From CATQHP01 sp965214915 (GTDB taxonomy: Bacteria > Acidobacteriota > Terriglobia > Bryobacterales > UBA6623), in NCBI GenBank assembly GCA_965214915.1, contig CBDCCP010000001.1, forward strand, positions 186,001 to 250,000: 64,000 nt of DNA. Direction: 5' to 3'. The position numbers and the translations under genes are program-made. Numbering within the stretch: position 1 is the first letter of the stretch; each line of letters begins with the position of its first letter. The notes under the pieces were generated by a model, which searched no databases, was not told where the DNA came from, and worked only from the letters and a program-made list of their open reading frames with translations. This document shows, piece by piece, positions 52,026-60,469 of this stretch.

Positions 52026-53195
52026 TCAGACGTTGCCGACCTTCCGCCCGGCAAGCGGCAAGTTGTCCGCGACCATCTGCGAATTTTTCAAGTCGGAATT
52101 CACGGCTGCGATCCGCGAATCGCGCAGCGCCCAGAGATAACACTTCTGCGCAACCTTCAGGTCTCCCGGAACCGCCTTCTCGATCATCGCCACGCGCCGA
52201 GGGTCGTTGGGCCGGCCGTTGCCGCGTCCGTGATGACAGGGCCGCGCAACTTTCATGGCGATCATGCCAAGATCCGCTTTGCGGGCGGCGTCCAGCGCGG
52301 CATCGACATAGCTGCGGTTGACAATGTTGTAAGCAACCATCGCCGCCGAATACTCACCGGCCGCGATCGCCCCCTCCAGAACCCCGGCGGGATCGCTATG
52401 TCCCGAAACGCCGAGGTGACGCACCTTGCCGGCTTTCTTGAGCCGGGCAAAGGCTTCGAGCGTCTCCGGAAATTCCGTCAGCTCATATGCGCTGTTCGCC
52501 CCGTGGGGGCACATCAGCAAGTCCAGATAGTCCGTGCCCAGCACGCGCAGACTTCTTTCGACGGAATGAATGACGAGATCGCGGTAGTTCTTCGTGCGGG
52601 CAATCGAACGGCCGCGCCGGCGCTCCACCTCATTTGACAAAAGCGAATCTTCGAGCGCTTTCTGCTGGCCGTCGAAGTAATGGCAGATATGGTCGGGATC
52701 CAGCGCGCGACGGCGCTCCAGTTCGTCTTGGACGGCCGCGCGAATCTTCTTTTGTTCGGATTCGCTGAGACTGTCGTAAATGCTCCGCAGCAGTTCGTTG
52801 CGGTTCGACGACCAAGCGCTGACTTTCGTATTGAGAAAAACCCGCTCGCGTTTCGATCCGGCGATTACCTTCGCGTACCCTTCCTCGCTCTTCCCGCGGC
52901 CGTAAGCCGGAGCGGTATCCAGGTAATTCAATCCCCGCTCGACCGCCTCTTCGACATGCCGGAAATTATCCGGCGCGATCGTGTTCCCGCCGCAAACCAC
53001 TTCCGAAATCATGTAATTCGTGCGCCCCAGACGCCGATACGACATCTCGGGGTTGCGGTTGCGCCATTCGCCTGCCGCGGTCTCGCTGGCGGCGTCTGCC
53101 TTTTGGCTCAATGCCAAGCTCAGCGCGGCCCCGGCGCCGGCGCAAAGAAACTCGCGCCGATTGGAAGAAAAAGCGGAGGAGGAACCGGCAAGCAT
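52026..53195 (-). CDS. Tat-exported aldo/keto reductase
   Basis: The 389-residue protein has a Tat-like N terminus (SNRREFLCAGAGAALSLALSQ) and an AKR TIM barrel: RRLGRTNYMISEVVCGGN, catalytic Asp and Tyr in YLDTAPAYGRGKSEE, Lys in LNTKVSAWSS and His in LLMCPHGANSAYE. An insertion of about 55 residues (LRSIYDSLSESEQKK to RRGRSIARTKN) lies between beta strands. AKRs use NADPH and cytosolic cofactor, so export again suggests either Tat export with bound cofactor or another role. TAAGAT lies 6 nt before the ATG, identical to the ThuA gene arrangement. It is divergent from the kelch-symporter gene. Confidence 0.86.
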   Translation of the reverse strand: MLAGSSSAFSSNRREFLCAGAGAALSLALSQKADAASETAAGEWRNRNPEMSYRRLGRTNYMISEVVCGGNTIAPDNFRHVEEAVERGLNYLDTAPAYGRGKSEEGYAKVIAGSKRERVFLNTKVSAWSSNRNELLRSIYDSLSESEQKKIRAAVQDELERRRALDPDHICHYFDGQQKALEDSLLSNEVERRRGRSIARTKNYRDLVIHSVERSLRVLGTDYLDLLMCPHGANSAYELTEFPETLEAFARLKKAGKVRHLGVSGHSDPAGVLEGAIAAGEYSAAMVAYNIVNRSYVDAALDAARKADLGMIAMKVARPCHHGRGNGRPNDPRRVAMIEKAVPGDLKVAQKCYLWALRDSRIAAVNSDLKNSQMVADNLPLAGRKVGNV

Positions 53196-53201
53196 GGTTT
53201 T

Positions 53202-53207
53202 ATCTTA
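53202..53207 (-). promoter_or_regulatory. Putative -10 hexamer (TAAGAT) 6 nt before the aldo/keto reductase start
   Basis: On the minus strand TAAGAT is followed by AAAACC and the ATG at 53195. The gap is too short for a ribosome-binding site, which suggests a leaderless message. Confidence 0.45.
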
Positions 53208-53264
53208 CAGTTTCGCCAAGGCCGTATGGGGCGCGAACACGCTCTCCGTTATCATTGTTGAGCT

Positions 53265-55838
53265 TTGCCGTTTTCAACTCCGAGGCGCGGCCGCCGGCGC
53301 GCGCCGCTAGCCAAGCCCGCCGCCGCGGCAGTCGCCGCCTTGCTTGCCGCAGCAGCCCCGGCAAACGCCGCAGTCTTCGAATGGTCGAATCTCCCCGACC
53401 TCCCCGAGCCGCTCGGAGTTGCCGGAGCGTTCGTATTCGTAATCGACGATAAGCTGGTCGTCGCCGGCGGCGCGCACTTCGAGGTCTCGCCTTTCCAAGG
53501 CGGCGCGAAGCGCTGGGTTGCCTCCTCCTGGGTGCTCGACTCGCCCGCCGGAGAGTGGCGCTCTTCCACGCCGCTTCCGCGCCCGCTGGCTTACGGCGCA
53601 AGCGTGTCATTAGGCGATTCCGCGGTCATGATCGGAGGGTCCGACGCCGAGCGCCACTACGCGGACGCCTACCGCGTCCGCTTCGACGGCGGCGATTTGG
53701 CGTACGAACCGGCCGCCCCCCTGCCCGAACCCGCGGCAAACATGGCCGCGGTCGAGTTGAACGGCGTCATCTATGTCGCCGGAGGACAAGCGGCCCCCGA
53801 CTCCGTAACCGCCCGGCGCACCCTCTGGGCACTTGACAGCAACGCCGAAAATCCGCACTGGCAAGCCGCCGACCCGTTCCCCGGCCCCGGGCGCATCCTG
53901 GCGCCGCTGGTTGCCCAGGACGGCGCCGTTTTCCTGTTCAGCGGCGCCGAACTGCTACCCGACGCCTCCGGGGCGCCGACCCGCCGTTTCCTGACCGACG
54001 GCTACCGCTACGATCCCGGGAAGGGCTGGCGCCGGCTGGCCGACGCCCCGCGCAGCGTGACAGCCGCTCCCGCCGCCCCTCTGGGGCCGACCCATATCGC
54101 CATCTTCGGCGGCGACGACGGCGCCAACTTCTTCCGCAACGACGAGCTCGGCGACAACCACCCGGGCTTTCCCCGCAACATCCTCGGCTATCACACCGTC
54201 ACCGACACCTGGACTGCATACGGCGAAGCTCCGGCCGGACACGTCACCGCCGCCGCGGTCTCATGGCGGGGCCGCGCCGTCATCGCCAGCGGCGAAGACC
54301 GCCCCGGCCACCGCTCGCCCGCCGTGCTTGCCGCCGCCCCGACCAGCGTAACCTCCGGCTTCCAACCCATCGACTACATCGCCCTGGCCGTTTACCTCGC
54401 CGGCCTCGTTCTCATGGGAGTCTATTTTTCCCGAAAACACCTCACCAGCGACGATTTTTTCCTCGCCGGAGGGCGCATGGCCTGGTGGGCCGCGGGTCTC
54501 TCGATCTACGGCACGCAACTGTCTTCCATCAGCTTCATGGCGATACCCGCCAAAATCTATTCCACTGACTGGGTCTATTTCCTGATTCAGATGACGATCG
54601 TCATGATCGCCTTCCCGGTAGTCTTTTTCTATTTGCCGTTCTTCCGCCGCGTGAAGATGACCAGCGCTTACGAATACCTCGAGCAGCGCTTCAATCTCCC
54701 GGTTCGCCTTTACGCCAGCGTGTCGTTCATCCTTTATCAAATCGGACGCATGGCGATTGTCCTCTTTCTCCCCGCCATCGCCCTCTCGACCGTTACGGGC
54801 TTCGATGTTTACGCCTGCATTCTGCTGATGGGAATCCTCTCGACCACCTACACCGTACTGGGCGGCATCGAGGCCGTCATCTGGACCGACGTCGTCCAGG
54901 TCTTCGTCCTTTTAGGCGGAGCCTTGCTCAGTCTCGCCATCCTCGCCTTCAACGTCGAGGGAGGCATCGGCGGCATTGTCGGCGCCGGGATGGAGTACGA
55001 CAAGTTTCACATGTTCAACTGGACATGGGACTGGACGACCACCGCCGTCTGGGTCGTGCTCATCGGCAACCTCTTCAACAATCTGGTTCCCTACACATCC
55101 GATCAGGCCGTGGTGCAACGCTACTTCACGACCCGCGACGAAAAAACCGCCGCGAAGTCCATTTGGACGAACGCTGTGCTGCTCATCCCCTCGACATTGA
55201 CCCTTTTCATGGTCGGAACGGGCCTTTGGGCTTTCTACCGCTCGCACCCTGAATTGCTCAACCCGACCCTTCCGACCGACTCCGTCTTCCCGCTGTTCAT
55301 CGCCCAGCAGCTCCCCGCCGGAATCGCCGGAATCGTCATCGCCGGAGTCTTCGCCGCCTCGATGTCGACGCTCGACAGCAGTCTGAACAGCGTCTCGGCC
55401 GCCATGGTCACCGATTTCTACGTCCGCTTCCGCGAATCCGCGAGCGACAAGCAGCGGCTGCGCCTGGCCCGACGGCTGACCGCCGTCCTGGGCGTGTTGG
55501 CGACGGGAACGTCCATCGCCCTGGCGAGCTTCGAGGTCGGCTCTCTGTGGGACACCTTCCAGGGCATGATGGGCTTGTTCGGAGGAGGACTGGCCGGACT
55601 GTTCGCACTGGGAATCTTTTTCAGAGGAGCAAGCGGCCGCGGGGCGCTCATCGGCGCGGTCTCGAGCGTGGCGATCCTCTATTGGGTGCAGCAGCACTCC
55701 GACCTGCACTTTTTCCTGTACGGCGCCGTCGGCGTGTTGAGTTGCGTGGGAGTCGGCTTGGCGGCGAGCGTCTTCGTCAAAGACCGCGCGGGCAAAGACT
55801 TGGCGGGACTGACGATCGGCGCGGCGCGGCGATCCTGA
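53265..55838 (+). CDS. Kelch-type mutarotase fused to sodium:solute symporter
   Basis: The 857-residue protein has a signal sequence, then a kelch-like beta propeller (about 37-355; KLVVAGGAHF, AVMIGGSDAERHYAD, VIYVAGGQAA, IAIFGGDDGANF) resembling the cyclically permuted mutarotase / NanM family. From about 365 a complete SSS-family symporter follows (about 13 TM helices; FFLAGGRMAWWAAGLSIYGTQLSSISFMAIPAK, ILLMGILSTTYTVLGGIEAVIWTDVVQ, ASMSTLDSSLNSVSAAMVTDF). It likely epimerises and imports a sugar such as a sialic or related acid; the substrate is inferred. The start is TTG 53265, with a basic n-region PRRGRRR; no ATG is available. Confidence 0.86.
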   Translation: MPFSTPRRGRRRAPLAKPAAAAVAALLAAAAPANAAVFEWSNLPDLPEPLGVAGAFVFVIDDKLVVAGGAHFEVSPFQGGAKRWVASSWVLDSPAGEWRSSTPLPRPLAYGASVSLGDSAVMIGGSDAERHYADAYRVRFDGGDLAYEPAAPLPEPAANMAAVELNGVIYVAGGQAAPDSVTARRTLWALDSNAENPHWQAADPFPGPGRILAPLVAQDGAVFLFSGAELLPDASGAPTRRFLTDGYRYDPGKGWRRLADAPRSVTAAPAAPLGPTHIAIFGGDDGANFFRNDELGDNHPGFPRNILGYHTVTDTWTAYGEAPAGHVTAAAVSWRGRAVIASGEDRPGHRSPAVLAAAPTSVTSGFQPIDYIALAVYLAGLVLMGVYFSRKHLTSDDFFLAGGRMAWWAAGLSIYGTQLSSISFMAIPAKIYSTDWVYFLIQMTIVMIAFPVVFFYLPFFRRVKMTSAYEYLEQRFNLPVRLYASVSFILYQIGRMAIVLFLPAIALSTVTGFDVYACILLMGILSTTYTVLGGIEAVIWTDVVQVFVLLGGALLSLAILAFNVEGGIGGIVGAGMEYDKFHMFNWTWDWTTTAVWVVLIGNLFNNLVPYTSDQAVVQRYFTTRDEKTAAKSIWTNAVLLIPSTLTLFMVGTGLWAFYRSHPELLNPTLPTDSVFPLFIAQQLPAGIAGIVIAGVFAASMSTLDSSLNSVSAAMVTDFYVRFRESASDKQRLRLARRLTAVLGVLATGTSIALASFEVGSLWDTFQGMMGLFGGGLAGLFALGIFFRGASGRGALIGAVSSVAILYWVQQHSDLHFFLYGAVGVLSCVGVGLAASVFVKDRAGKDLAGLTIGAARRS

Positions 55839-55855
55839 AGGCCGGGCCGCGTGCG

Positions 55856-56533
55856 CTACCGCGCCACGAGTTGCTTCTTCAATTCGACCGGATCGAAATC
55901 CAGCCCCGAACGGTCGTACTGCACCAGATGTTTCCGGCGGAGCTCGCTCATGTACTGTGTCACGATCTCCCGCGACGTTCCAACGTACTTGCTCAGCAAA
56001 TCATGCGTAATCGGCATCACGTGAACCGATGTCCCCGGCCCCGGCTCGCCGAACTCCTCGCCGAGTCGAATCAGCGCCTTGATCAGACGCTGCACGATCG
56101 GATCGATGGCCATGCTCTCGATGCGCGCGTGCGCCCGGTTCATCTTGTCAGCCGCCACCCGCAGCAATGCGCCGCCAAGCTCGGGGACGCGCATCAGGAT
56201 GTCGCTCAACTCATCGAGCTTCCACTCCATAACGGCAACGTCGCCGACCGCCACGGCCGATTCGCCGCGAATCTCTTGCCGCCGCAGCGCCGATTCGCCG
56301 AAAAATTTGTCGGCGCCCAGCAAATCGAGCACGGTCTCGCGGCCGGATTCCGAAATGCGGCTGAGCCTCACCGCGCCGCGGACGACCAGAAAGATGCTGT
56401 CGGCGCGGTCTTCAGGAGCGTAGATCATTTGCTCCTTGTGAAAATCCTGCGGTTGCTTCCGCGGCAGAAACAGCAGAGGATCGTCATCCCAAACACTCGT
56501 TTCCGGCAGCGGCTGGAACACGGAAAGCGACAT
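55856..56533 (-). CDS. Crp/Fnr family transcriptional regulator
   Basis: The 225-residue protein has an N-terminal cyclic-nucleotide-binding-like beta roll (about 20-140; ADSIFLVVRGAVRLSRISESGRETVLDLLGADKFFGESALRR), a long dimer helix and a C-terminal winged HTH (about 165-215; PITHDLLSKYVGTSREIVTQYMSELRRKHLV). No Fnr-type cysteine cluster is seen, so it is not an Fe-S Fnr; the effector is unknown. ATG 56533 follows GGAGGAGG with suitable spacing; the longer ORF adds 25 residues. It is convergent with the symporter fusion and divergent from the SDR gene, so either may be a target. Confidence 0.9.
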   Translation of the reverse strand: MSLSVFQPLPETSVWDDDPLLFLPRKQPQDFHKEQMIYAPEDRADSIFLVVRGAVRLSRISESGRETVLDLLGADKFFGESALRRQEIRGESAVAVGDVAVMEWKLDELSDILMRVPELGGALLRVAADKMNRAHARIESMAIDPIVQRLIKALIRLGEEFGEPGPGTSVHVMPITHDLLSKYVGTSREIVTQYMSELRRKHLVQYDRSGLDFDPVELKKQLVAR

Positions 56534-56746
56534 TTTGCAACCTCCTCCTACCGGATCGAGATCCGGGCGCGAACAAACAAACCCCCTTGCCGAAACCGCT
56601 TGCCCCACCGAGCGGCCCCAGCGTCTCAGTCTCGCGCGGACTCATATCGTTAGACCCGCCCGGCGCCGGTAAGGTTTCATGCGTGGAAAACGATTCCGAG
56701 CGGCATATGCGAGAATTGTCGATCGACAGCAGCAAAGGGAGATTGG

Positions 56747-57541
56747 ATGAAGGTAGAAGGAAAAGTCGTCGTCGTCACGGGAGCCGCCCGCGGCATCGGC
56801 CGGGCCATGGCCGAGCGCTTCGCCGAAGAGGGCGCGAAAGCCGTCGTCGTCTCCGACATCGACGCCGCGGAACTCGCTCCGACGGCCGATCGGATCGGCG
56901 CTGTGGCGATTCCCGCCGACGTCGCCTCCGAGGCAGCCGTCAACGAACTGATCGAGCGTACCGAGGCGCGCTGGGGAGCGATTGACCTGTTCTGCTCCAA
57001 CGCCGGCGTCTCGCACCCCGGCGGAGTCGAGGTCTCCAACGCCGATTTCGAGCGTGTCTTCGACGTCAACTACCGCCCGCATCTGTACGCGGCGCGCAAT
57101 CTCGTTCCCAAGATGACGGCGCGAGGGAACGGTTACCTGTTGAATACCGCCTCCGCGGCGGGGGTTCTCACGCAAATAGGCTCGGCAGCCTACGCTGTCA
57201 CCAAGCACGCCGCCGTCGCGCTGGCCGAATGGCTGGCCGTTACCCACGGCGACAAAGGATTGAAAGTATCCGTGCTATGCCCGCAAGGCGTGCGCACCCG
57301 CCTTCTGCTCGGCGCCGACGGCAAGCGGGAAAATTTCCTCATTCCCGGCGCGCTCGAACCTGCCGATGTCGCCCAATGCGTTATCGAAGGTCTCGACGAA
57401 GAACGCTTTCTCATCCTGCCGCATCCCGAGGTGGCCGAATACATGCGCCGCAAGGCCAACGACCCCGACCGCTGGATACGCGGTATGCGCAAGCTCCAAG
57501 CCCGCATCCGCGAAAACGCCGCCACAGCGATGCGGTGCTGA
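56747..57541 (+). CDS. Short-chain dehydrogenase/reductase (SDR)
   Basis: The 264-residue classical SDR has TGAARGIG, the acidic VVSDIDAAE after strand 2 (favours NAD over NADP), a SNAG variant of NNAG, catalytic Ser in LNTASAAG and YAVTKHA. A C-terminal helical extension (EVAEYMRRKANDPDRWIRGMRKLQARI) is longer than usual and resembles that of SDRs acting on acyl or steroid-like substrates. The ATG follows GGGAG with good spacing. It is convergent with the CoxG-like gene. Confidence 0.9.
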   Translation: MKVEGKVVVVTGAARGIGRAMAERFAEEGAKAVVVSDIDAAELAPTADRIGAVAIPADVASEAAVNELIERTEARWGAIDLFCSNAGVSHPGGVEVSNADFERVFDVNYRPHLYAARNLVPKMTARGNGYLLNTASAAGVLTQIGSAAYAVTKHAAVALAEWLAVTHGDKGLKVSVLCPQGVRTRLLLGADGKRENFLIPGALEPADVAQCVIEGLDEERFLILPHPEVAEYMRRKANDPDRWIRGMRKLQARIRENAATAMRC

Positions 57542-57563
57542 GCCGCCTCCGCGCGGCGAATTT

Positions 57564-58013
57564 TCAGCCGCAGCCCGTGGCGTCGATCTTCTGCTTCAGG
57601 CAGCGGAAGAAGCGGTCGGTCATCGTCTTCGAAACCCCGCCGAGCAAACGCTGCCCCACGCGGGCGACCGCGCCGCCGACTTTCGCCCTGCCGGCGACTT
57701 CGACAACGGTACTCCCGCCGTCCGGGCGCAGCGCGACCTTCCCTTCTCCGTTCACAAACCCGGCGGCGCCGCGCCCCGCCACGGCTATCGTGTACGCCTG
57801 CGGTCGATTCAGATCGCCGATGCGCACCGTGCCCTTATACCGTCCGGCGACAACCGCGATGCCGACAGTCAGCACCGCCTCGTACTCGCGCTCGCCCGTC
57901 GGCTCAAGCTTTTCGCACCCCGGCAGGCAAGCCGCGACAACGCCGGGATCGATCATTGCATCGAACACCCGTTCGGGGCTCGCATCGAATCGGTACGTTG
58001 CCTTGATCTCCAT
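57564..58013 (-). CDS. CoxG-like SRPBCC protein
   Basis: The 149-residue protein belongs to the CoxG / SRPBCC lipid-binding-like fold: IKATYRFDASPERVFDAMIDPGVVAACLPGCEKLEP, YKGTVRIGDLNRPQAYTIAVAGRGAAGFVNGEG and GRAKVGGAVARVGQRLLGGVSKTMTDRFF. CoxG associates with CO dehydrogenase and other molybdenum hydroxylases, where it helps membrane attachment. No cox genes are visible nearby, so the partner is unknown. Confidence 0.88.
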   Translation of the reverse strand: MEIKATYRFDASPERVFDAMIDPGVVAACLPGCEKLEPTGEREYEAVLTVGIAVVAGRYKGTVRIGDLNRPQAYTIAVAGRGAAGFVNGEGKVALRPDGGSTVVEVAGRAKVGGAVARVGQRLLGGVSKTMTDRFFRCLKQKIDATGCG

Positions 58014-58137
58014 GTCAGCCCGGCGCCCCGTCCCGTCTCTCCAAGCCTCCAGTGTACTCCGCCTTGCTCAGGCTGCGACAACGGTTTCCTTGGATAAGAC
58101 TCGGCAAAAGAATACGGTTATACTTCCGTTAGCCGTT

Positions 58138-60402
58138 ATGAGGGGATGCATTATCGCAATCGGTTTGATCGGCGCCGGGTCGTCCGCATGGGCGAACCCG
58201 GAGTTGCTGCCGCCGGCCATGGAGCTCGGCGCCAAGGATTGCCTTTTCTGCCACACGGAACCCGCTGGCGGGCGGAACTGGAACGCCCGCGGACACTGGC
58301 TGCTCGAACAGAAGCAGCAACGCGGGGCGCCGAAAGTCGTCGTGGCCTGGTTGCGCGAGTATTCGCCCGCCGCGGAGCCACAGGCCGCAGTCAGGGCCGC
58401 CGAGGACGGCAGACCGCTGAACATCCCCGAAACTCTGCATCGAGGGCCGTTTTTCCAGCCTGAACCCAATGCCGCGGCGCTCGAGCGCTGGATCGATTCG
58501 CGCGGGCGGTACTCCACCGCCGGCGGCGAATGGCCCCAGTACGCCGGCGACGTCGGCTCGGCGAAGTATTCTCCGCTCGACCGCATCGACAAGGAAAATG
58601 TCGGTCGTCTGGAGCTTGCCTGGGTCTGGGACGCGTTCGACAATTCGAACTACATCAAGCCCGGCGGGGAAAAGACGGAGCGGCGGATGTACCCCGACGG
58701 ATTCAAGGCCACTCCGCTGATGGTCGGCGGCAAACTTTTCATCCGTACGAACTTCAGCGCCGTCGCGGCGCTCGATCCTGCGACGGGCGAGACGCTTTGG
58801 ACGTACGATCCGGGCACGGCCGCCTGGGGGAGGCCGGGGATTTTCGGCTTTGCGACGCGCGGGCTGTCCTACTGGTCTGACGGGGAAGACGAGCGCTTGC
58901 TCGTCTGCACGGGGGACAGCTATCTTGTCGCCCTGGACCCCGACAGCGGCAAGCCCATTCTGGATTTCGGCGACAACGGCCGCACCGATTTGACGCAAGG
59001 CTCGCGGCGGCCGTTGATCCGCGAGCTGGTCAACTGCAGCGCGCCTCCGACGATCGTGGGCGACGTCGCGGTCGTCGGCAATCAGATCGCCGACGGCCCG
59101 CCGGGCAGGTCGGCCCGCAGCGGCGGACCGCGCTGGAAAGACAATTGGCCGGTCGGGGATGTCCGCGGCTACGACGTGCGCAGCGGAAAACGCCTGTGGG
59201 CCTTCCATACGATTCCGCAAGAAGGCGAGTTCGGCGTCGAGACCTGGGGCAATGAATCCTGGAAGTGGACGGGCAACACGAACGTCTGGTCGATGATGAG
59301 CGCCGACGAAGAGTCGGGCTACGTTTATCTGCCCGTCACCGGCCCGACGTTCAACTTCGCGGGAGACTTCCGGCCGGGAGACAACCTCTTTTCGAACAGC
59401 ATCGTTTGTCTGAACGCGAAGACCGGCGAGAGAGTCTGGCATTTTCAAACGATTCATCACGACCTTTGGGACTGGGACCTGCCGGCTGCGCCGACCCTGA
59501 TCGACATCACGGTAAACGGGAAAGAGGTCGCGGCGGTCGCGCAGGCGGCCAAGACGGGGTTCGTGTATGTGTTCGACCGGCGGACGGGCGAGCCGGTCTG
59601 GCCGATCGACGAGCGGCCGACGCCGCGCAGCGAAGTGGAGACGGCCGCAAAGACGCAGCCGTTTCCGACGAAGCCGCCTCCGTTCGAGATGCAGGGAATC
59701 GACGAAGACGGCCTGATCGACTTCACTCCTCAACTCAAGGCCATGGCTCTCAAAGCGGTCAAGCCTTATCAACTCGGGCCGCTGTTCACGCCGCCGTCGA
59801 GCAGAGGAACGATCATGGTTCCCGGCTGGGGAGGCGGAGCGAATTGGGGCGGCGCGGGTTACGATCCTGAGACCGGCTATCTCTATATCTCCTCGCGGCG
59901 GCAGCATATTACCGTCGGCATGCAGCAGGTGAGCGACCCCGAAGCGCGCGGCTACGACTACGAACACAAGTTCTATCGGCCGACCGTCGGGGGCCTGCAA
60001 GTGGTCAAGCCGCCGTACGGCGCGATCACCGCCTACGACATGAACCGCGGCGAGATTGCCTGGCAAACGCCCCACGGCAACGGACCGCGCGGACACAAGC
60101 TGCTCAGAGACCTGGATCTGCCGCCGCTGGGGAATCCCAACGCGGCGGGCGTGCTGGTGACGCGTTCGCTGTTGTTCGCGGGCGACCGCGGGGAAGCGGA
60201 GAGCGGCGGCGCTTCGTTCCTCAGAGCGTACGACAAGGCCAGCGGCGAAACGCTTTGGGAAACGAAATTGCCCGGACGGCACCACAACGCCGCGCCGATG
60301 ACTTATCTCTTCGGCGGCGAGCAGTGGATCGTCGTGGGCGTCGGCGGGGCCGCGGAACCCGCCCGTCTGGCGGCTTTTCGCTTGCAAGACAACCCGCAAT
60401 AA
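58138..60402 (+). CDS. PQQ-dependent dehydrogenase with N-terminal CxxCH motif
   Basis: The 754-residue protein has a signal peptide (CIIAIGLIGAGSSAWA), one heme-type CLFCH motif at 35-39, then an eight-bladed PQQ propeller. Propeller landmarks are GEWPQYAGDVGSAKYSPLDRI, ALDPATGETLWTYDP, WHFQTIHHDLWDWDLPAAPTL, FVYVFDRRTGEPVWPI and the Trp/Gly-rich GWGGGANWGGAGYDPETG. It resembles membrane quinoprotein glucose dehydrogenase and sugar or alcohol dehydrogenases oxidising substrates in the periplasm and passing electrons to the chain. The CxxCH sits in a short N-terminal segment, so whether heme binds is open. ATG 58138 follows a TATACT hexamer by 13 nt. A much longer ORF upstream is a fortuitous extension overlapping other genes. 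Confidence 0.9.
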   Translation: MRGCIIAIGLIGAGSSAWANPELLPPAMELGAKDCLFCHTEPAGGRNWNARGHWLLEQKQQRGAPKVVVAWLREYSPAAEPQAAVRAAEDGRPLNIPETLHRGPFFQPEPNAAALERWIDSRGRYSTAGGEWPQYAGDVGSAKYSPLDRIDKENVGRLELAWVWDAFDNSNYIKPGGEKTERRMYPDGFKATPLMVGGKLFIRTNFSAVAALDPATGETLWTYDPGTAAWGRPGIFGFATRGLSYWSDGEDERLLVCTGDSYLVALDPDSGKPILDFGDNGRTDLTQGSRRPLIRELVNCSAPPTIVGDVAVVGNQIADGPPGRSARSGGPRWKDNWPVGDVRGYDVRSGKRLWAFHTIPQEGEFGVETWGNESWKWTGNTNVWSMMSADEESGYVYLPVTGPTFNFAGDFRPGDNLFSNSIVCLNAKTGERVWHFQTIHHDLWDWDLPAAPTLIDITVNGKEVAAVAQAAKTGFVYVFDRRTGEPVWPIDERPTPRSEVETAAKTQPFPTKPPPFEMQGIDEDGLIDFTPQLKAMALKAVKPYQLGPLFTPPSSRGTIMVPGWGGGANWGGAGYDPETGYLYISSRRQHITVGMQQVSDPEARGYDYEHKFYRPTVGGLQVVKPPYGAITAYDMNRGEIAWQTPHGNGPRGHKLLRDLDLPPLGNPNAAGVLVTRSLLFAGDRGEAESGGASFLRAYDKASGETLWETKLPGRHHNAAPMTYLFGGEQWIVVGVGGAAEPARLAAFRLQDNPQ

Positions 60403-60437
60403 AAAGCCCGTCCGCTGCGAGAAAAGCGGACGGGCTT
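60401..60437 (-). terminator. Intrinsic terminator of groEL (probably bidirectional stem)
   Basis: A perfect 13-bp stem (AAGCCCGTCCGCT / AGCGGACGGGCTT, 60404-60416 and 60425-60437) with an 8-nt loop is followed on the minus strand by TTTTTATTG. It lies between the convergent PQQ dehydrogenase and groEL. On the plus strand the stem is not followed by a T run, so it may stop that transcript less well. Confidence 0.85.
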
Positions 60438-60469
60438 GGGCTGGAGTTGGCGTTTGCCGGCAGACCGGC

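Noticed and set aside
58129..60399. 756-codon minus-strand ORF
   Set aside because: Mirror of the PQQ dehydrogenase gene; Arg-rich and without motifs.
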